Positions 63,101 through 64,000 of a stretch of 64,000 bases of DNA are shown one piece after another. Position numbers and translations under genes: made by a program. A model generated the notes under the pieces. It saw nothing but the letters and a program-made list of their open reading frames with translations, searched no databases and was not told where the DNA came from. Within the stretch, counting starts at the first letter, position 1, and each line of letters begins with the position of its first letter. This stretch comes from Melanopsichium pennsylvanicum (Eukaryota > Basidiomycota > Ustilaginomycetes > Ustilaginales): NCBI GenBank assembly GCA_900208305.1, contig OAPG01000020.1, positions 62,001 through 126,000 of the forward strand, written 5' to 3'.

Positions 63101-64000
63101 GAGCGGGAACAGGACGCCACACTATCCGGCTACTGCTGCACAGATTTACAACAGACGTGTGTCACGCAGGCCGCACAGTAGCGAGGGGCGGCAATCGCAG
63201 GATGGAGATAGACGGAATGGTCTTGGTGGGCTGTCAGGCAACATGACCATCAGTCACTCAAGCCTGTCGACTGCGGACAGGGCTAGCCTGGGGCTGGATA
63301 GAAGTGCAACTCCCAACAATAATAGTGCGCAGGTCAAAGTCAACGCGTTATTTCCGCCTGAGGGCGAGCGAACTGCGTCCCCTCACCTTGCTGCGGCGCC
63401 TGGTCTGGGTTTGCCCATGCATGCACAGGGCTGGACATGGAGCGAGCAAACCCGAAATACCCCTGCAGCATCGCTCACGTCCAACACCAGACGCACTCAT
63501 GCATCCGATGATGATCCTGCTGCGCCCACCGTCCCACCCAAGGACGCGATACCCTTGCGATGTCGTCACGAACGAGTCACATTCAACGCCTCTTCTGGAC
63601 TGCCTCTGAATCTTGGCTCCCGACCCGCCGACAAAGGCGAAGTAGCCAAGGGAGATGATGAAGACGAAGACGATCCGAAAACGCCTGTTCTCGGCGGTGG
63701 AAAAGGTTCTGTGATCGAAAAGTTTGCCACCTCTCCCCGCTCTCTTGATCAACACAGCCCGTCTATGCCTACCGACCTTTCGTCGTATACCGCTGCTACA
63801 CAGGAACGAGCTGCTGCACCAGCATTTGGCGAGAACAGCATGGCTAGTAGTGGTACGAGTTTGACCTCGCCCATGCTGCCGCCGAGAAAGGAGTCGATTG
63901 TACTGCCGGGACTTGGGCTAGAGGATGCGCAGAGGATTCTGGCTCCCGACTCGGCATTGTGGAGTACTTGGAAGGAAGACGAGGCAAAAGGCGGTGTTGG
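60123..64000 (+). CDS. Large ankyrin-repeat protein (runs off the right edge)
   Basis: From the ATG at 60123 the frame is open for 1292 codons to the window end. The N-terminus contains about four ankyrin repeats at residues 27-150: HSAAATGNIGLVKFALENG, LPLHAACSGGSEQSVRMLI with FHGADVNAP, TPLHFAAANGHLEIVRILL with EAGARPAATD, and SPEALALGNGHAASAHLI. Everything after is low-complexity, dominated by Ser, Ala, Gly, Arg and Thr, with no enzymatic motif. Short segments such as KKHSRLAGKRSLSNMLRKA (near 440) and DLQEFLHQASSEAGDRTL (near 725) look structured. It is probably a cytosolic scaffold or adaptor; I do not recognise a named orthologue. The 3' end, and any C-terminal domain, lie outside the window. 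Confidence 0.86.
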   Translation, partial: MLRSAVSRTTLAKATSGGSSTHGDGMHPNLGLHSAAATGNIGLVKFALENGQHANSNLNGILPLHAACSGGSEQSVRMLIFHGADVNAPRLKAKGSSGGPGAEGSTPLHFAAANGHLEIVRILLEAGARPAATDKDGVSPEALALGNGHAASAHLIRSWVSAYGSNGLAGMVESRDTVSGDVTLGPAGYIRYAASGRSASPLSPTAASKATAPNATAHTVQIASKNGSVSKTPQLFPSVSALRLSAATASSGLTAQSSYDTLSAHAASKLAAARQGQLLKNGNLCKTSSNPNLRAQASAFTTPPLPVASPASLAAFRSQPPSASASIVSPGLSGLPPSQSPYDTSDHASTTAAPAATRSSSATSAVPYNPASATGSGSVRESKRRPSLPSILEKAAHPAASIRAALASGSSSHLGGSMSQASSSRHLDQAYDTNTTSPGKKHSRLAGKRSLSNMLRKATGSSTNSTTLTAYTPSMHTSSSSFFADTSAASTSSMFSGGAINMDALAKPGRVSGKSFDYQRPSASSLQRGMRRNAASESSSEDTDAWEINQAASEIPPLPSSRSDAAALEQHPELRSASSSSSLSAAREQFIADGQVRRARAGSNEHSTVNSLSRLPPRAGASLDLLRPRHFSPGEDFAGRKSTEKYRLASNQTSRMDAMRRAGAVAHAVGSETASQQTGDAPKEAHFAGRDRSVSGSSSRSIGTTDNDLSGAASAVETLDEDDLQEFLHQASSEAGDRTLDGSEHHESHRIPAGLRTMSALRQQAARAGGDSSATEAALSSSTLTAAGDDGTRISSALASRITRDRSGSHVSAVSSGSHSGTSTRGVSSASLDAGSHNSPGLAASYQAMSIAEENGLKAYTGPPARGSGNPSVTNRAGQAPSVADSVGSHASSSSLRSNYLSAAEQAQAILNQETPYAPDGPDGTSASLAAQLAAYGEALSMERKRAGDARSGASPSLSARGSNAALRSKLPSVSEDQSPSRSANHSSRSFSVSGNRTPHYPATAAQIYNRRVSRRPHSSEGRQSQDGDRRNGLGGLSGNMTISHSSLSTADRASLGLDRSATPNNNSAQVKVNALFPPEGERTASPHLAAAPGLGLPMHAQGWTWSEQTRNTPAASLTSNTRRTHASDDDPAAPTVPPKDAIPLRCRHERVTFNASSGLPLNLGSRPADKGEVAKGDDEDEDDPKTPVLGGGKGSVIEKFATSPRSLDQHSPSMPTDLSSYTAATQERAAAPAFGENSMASSGTSLTSPMLPPRKESIVLPGLGLEDAQRILAPDSALWSTWKEDEAKGGV

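Noticed and set aside
1..64000. Defence island, biosynthetic cluster, CRISPR array or effector cluster
   Set aside because: Genes are unrelated housekeeping functions in no shared orientation; no repeat-spacer array and no run of small secreted proteins is present.

Overview
The window reads as nuclear DNA of a smut fungus (Ustilaginomycotina, Ustilaginaceae-like). Genes are closely packed on both strands, mostly single-exon or with one or two short GT-AG introns and C/G-rich third codon positions. The proteins are clearly basidiomycete-type housekeeping proteins with long Ser/Ala/Gln-rich extensions. No species can be fixed from the sequence alone.

Layout. 1-8 kb: the N-terminal part of ATG7 (cut by the window edge), the mRNA guanylyltransferase, a small CYSTM protein and the proteasome beta-5 subunit. 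8-16 kb: a more accessory stretch with a possible small two-exon gene, a secreted GH5 hydrolase, a SIRT5-class sirtuin, an unknown multi-span membrane protein and a broken GH93 (exo-arabinanase-like) gene. 16-22.6 kb: a Zn2Cys6 regulator with a 3.8 kb non-coding upstream region that ends at an intron-containing tRNA-Trp. 22.8-48 kb: dense housekeeping genes: BTN1/CLN3, VPS2, an MKK1-type MAPKK, a polyQ bHLH factor, CDC123, CBC2, a SPOUT1-type methyltransferase, PER1, an orphan, YVC1, KEI1 and RPL26. 48-64 kb: a 2.8 kb gene-poor spacer, a very large MET30 F-box/WD40 protein, an HP1-like chromodomain/chromoshadow protein, transposon debris (a Tc1/mariner-type transposase tail abutting a GC-rich LTR-like block), and a large ankyrin-headed protein that runs off the edge.

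The genes do not form one pathway cluster. Shared themes look coincidental: mRNA cap synthesis and binding (CEG1, CBC2), vacuole/lysosome and membrane traffic (ATG7, VPS2, BTN1, YVC1), secretory lipid and GPI metabolism (KEI1, PER1), and ubiquitin-proteasome function (PRE2, MET30). Many neighbours are divergent or closely convergent pairs. I found no CRISPR array, operon, defence island or clearly new multi-gene system. The observations most worth a second look are the fresh GH93 pseudogene, the HP1-like gene beside transposon remains, the sirtuin with an acyl-pocket signature, and several unusual insertions inside conserved domains (CBC2, MET30, bHLH, BTN1).
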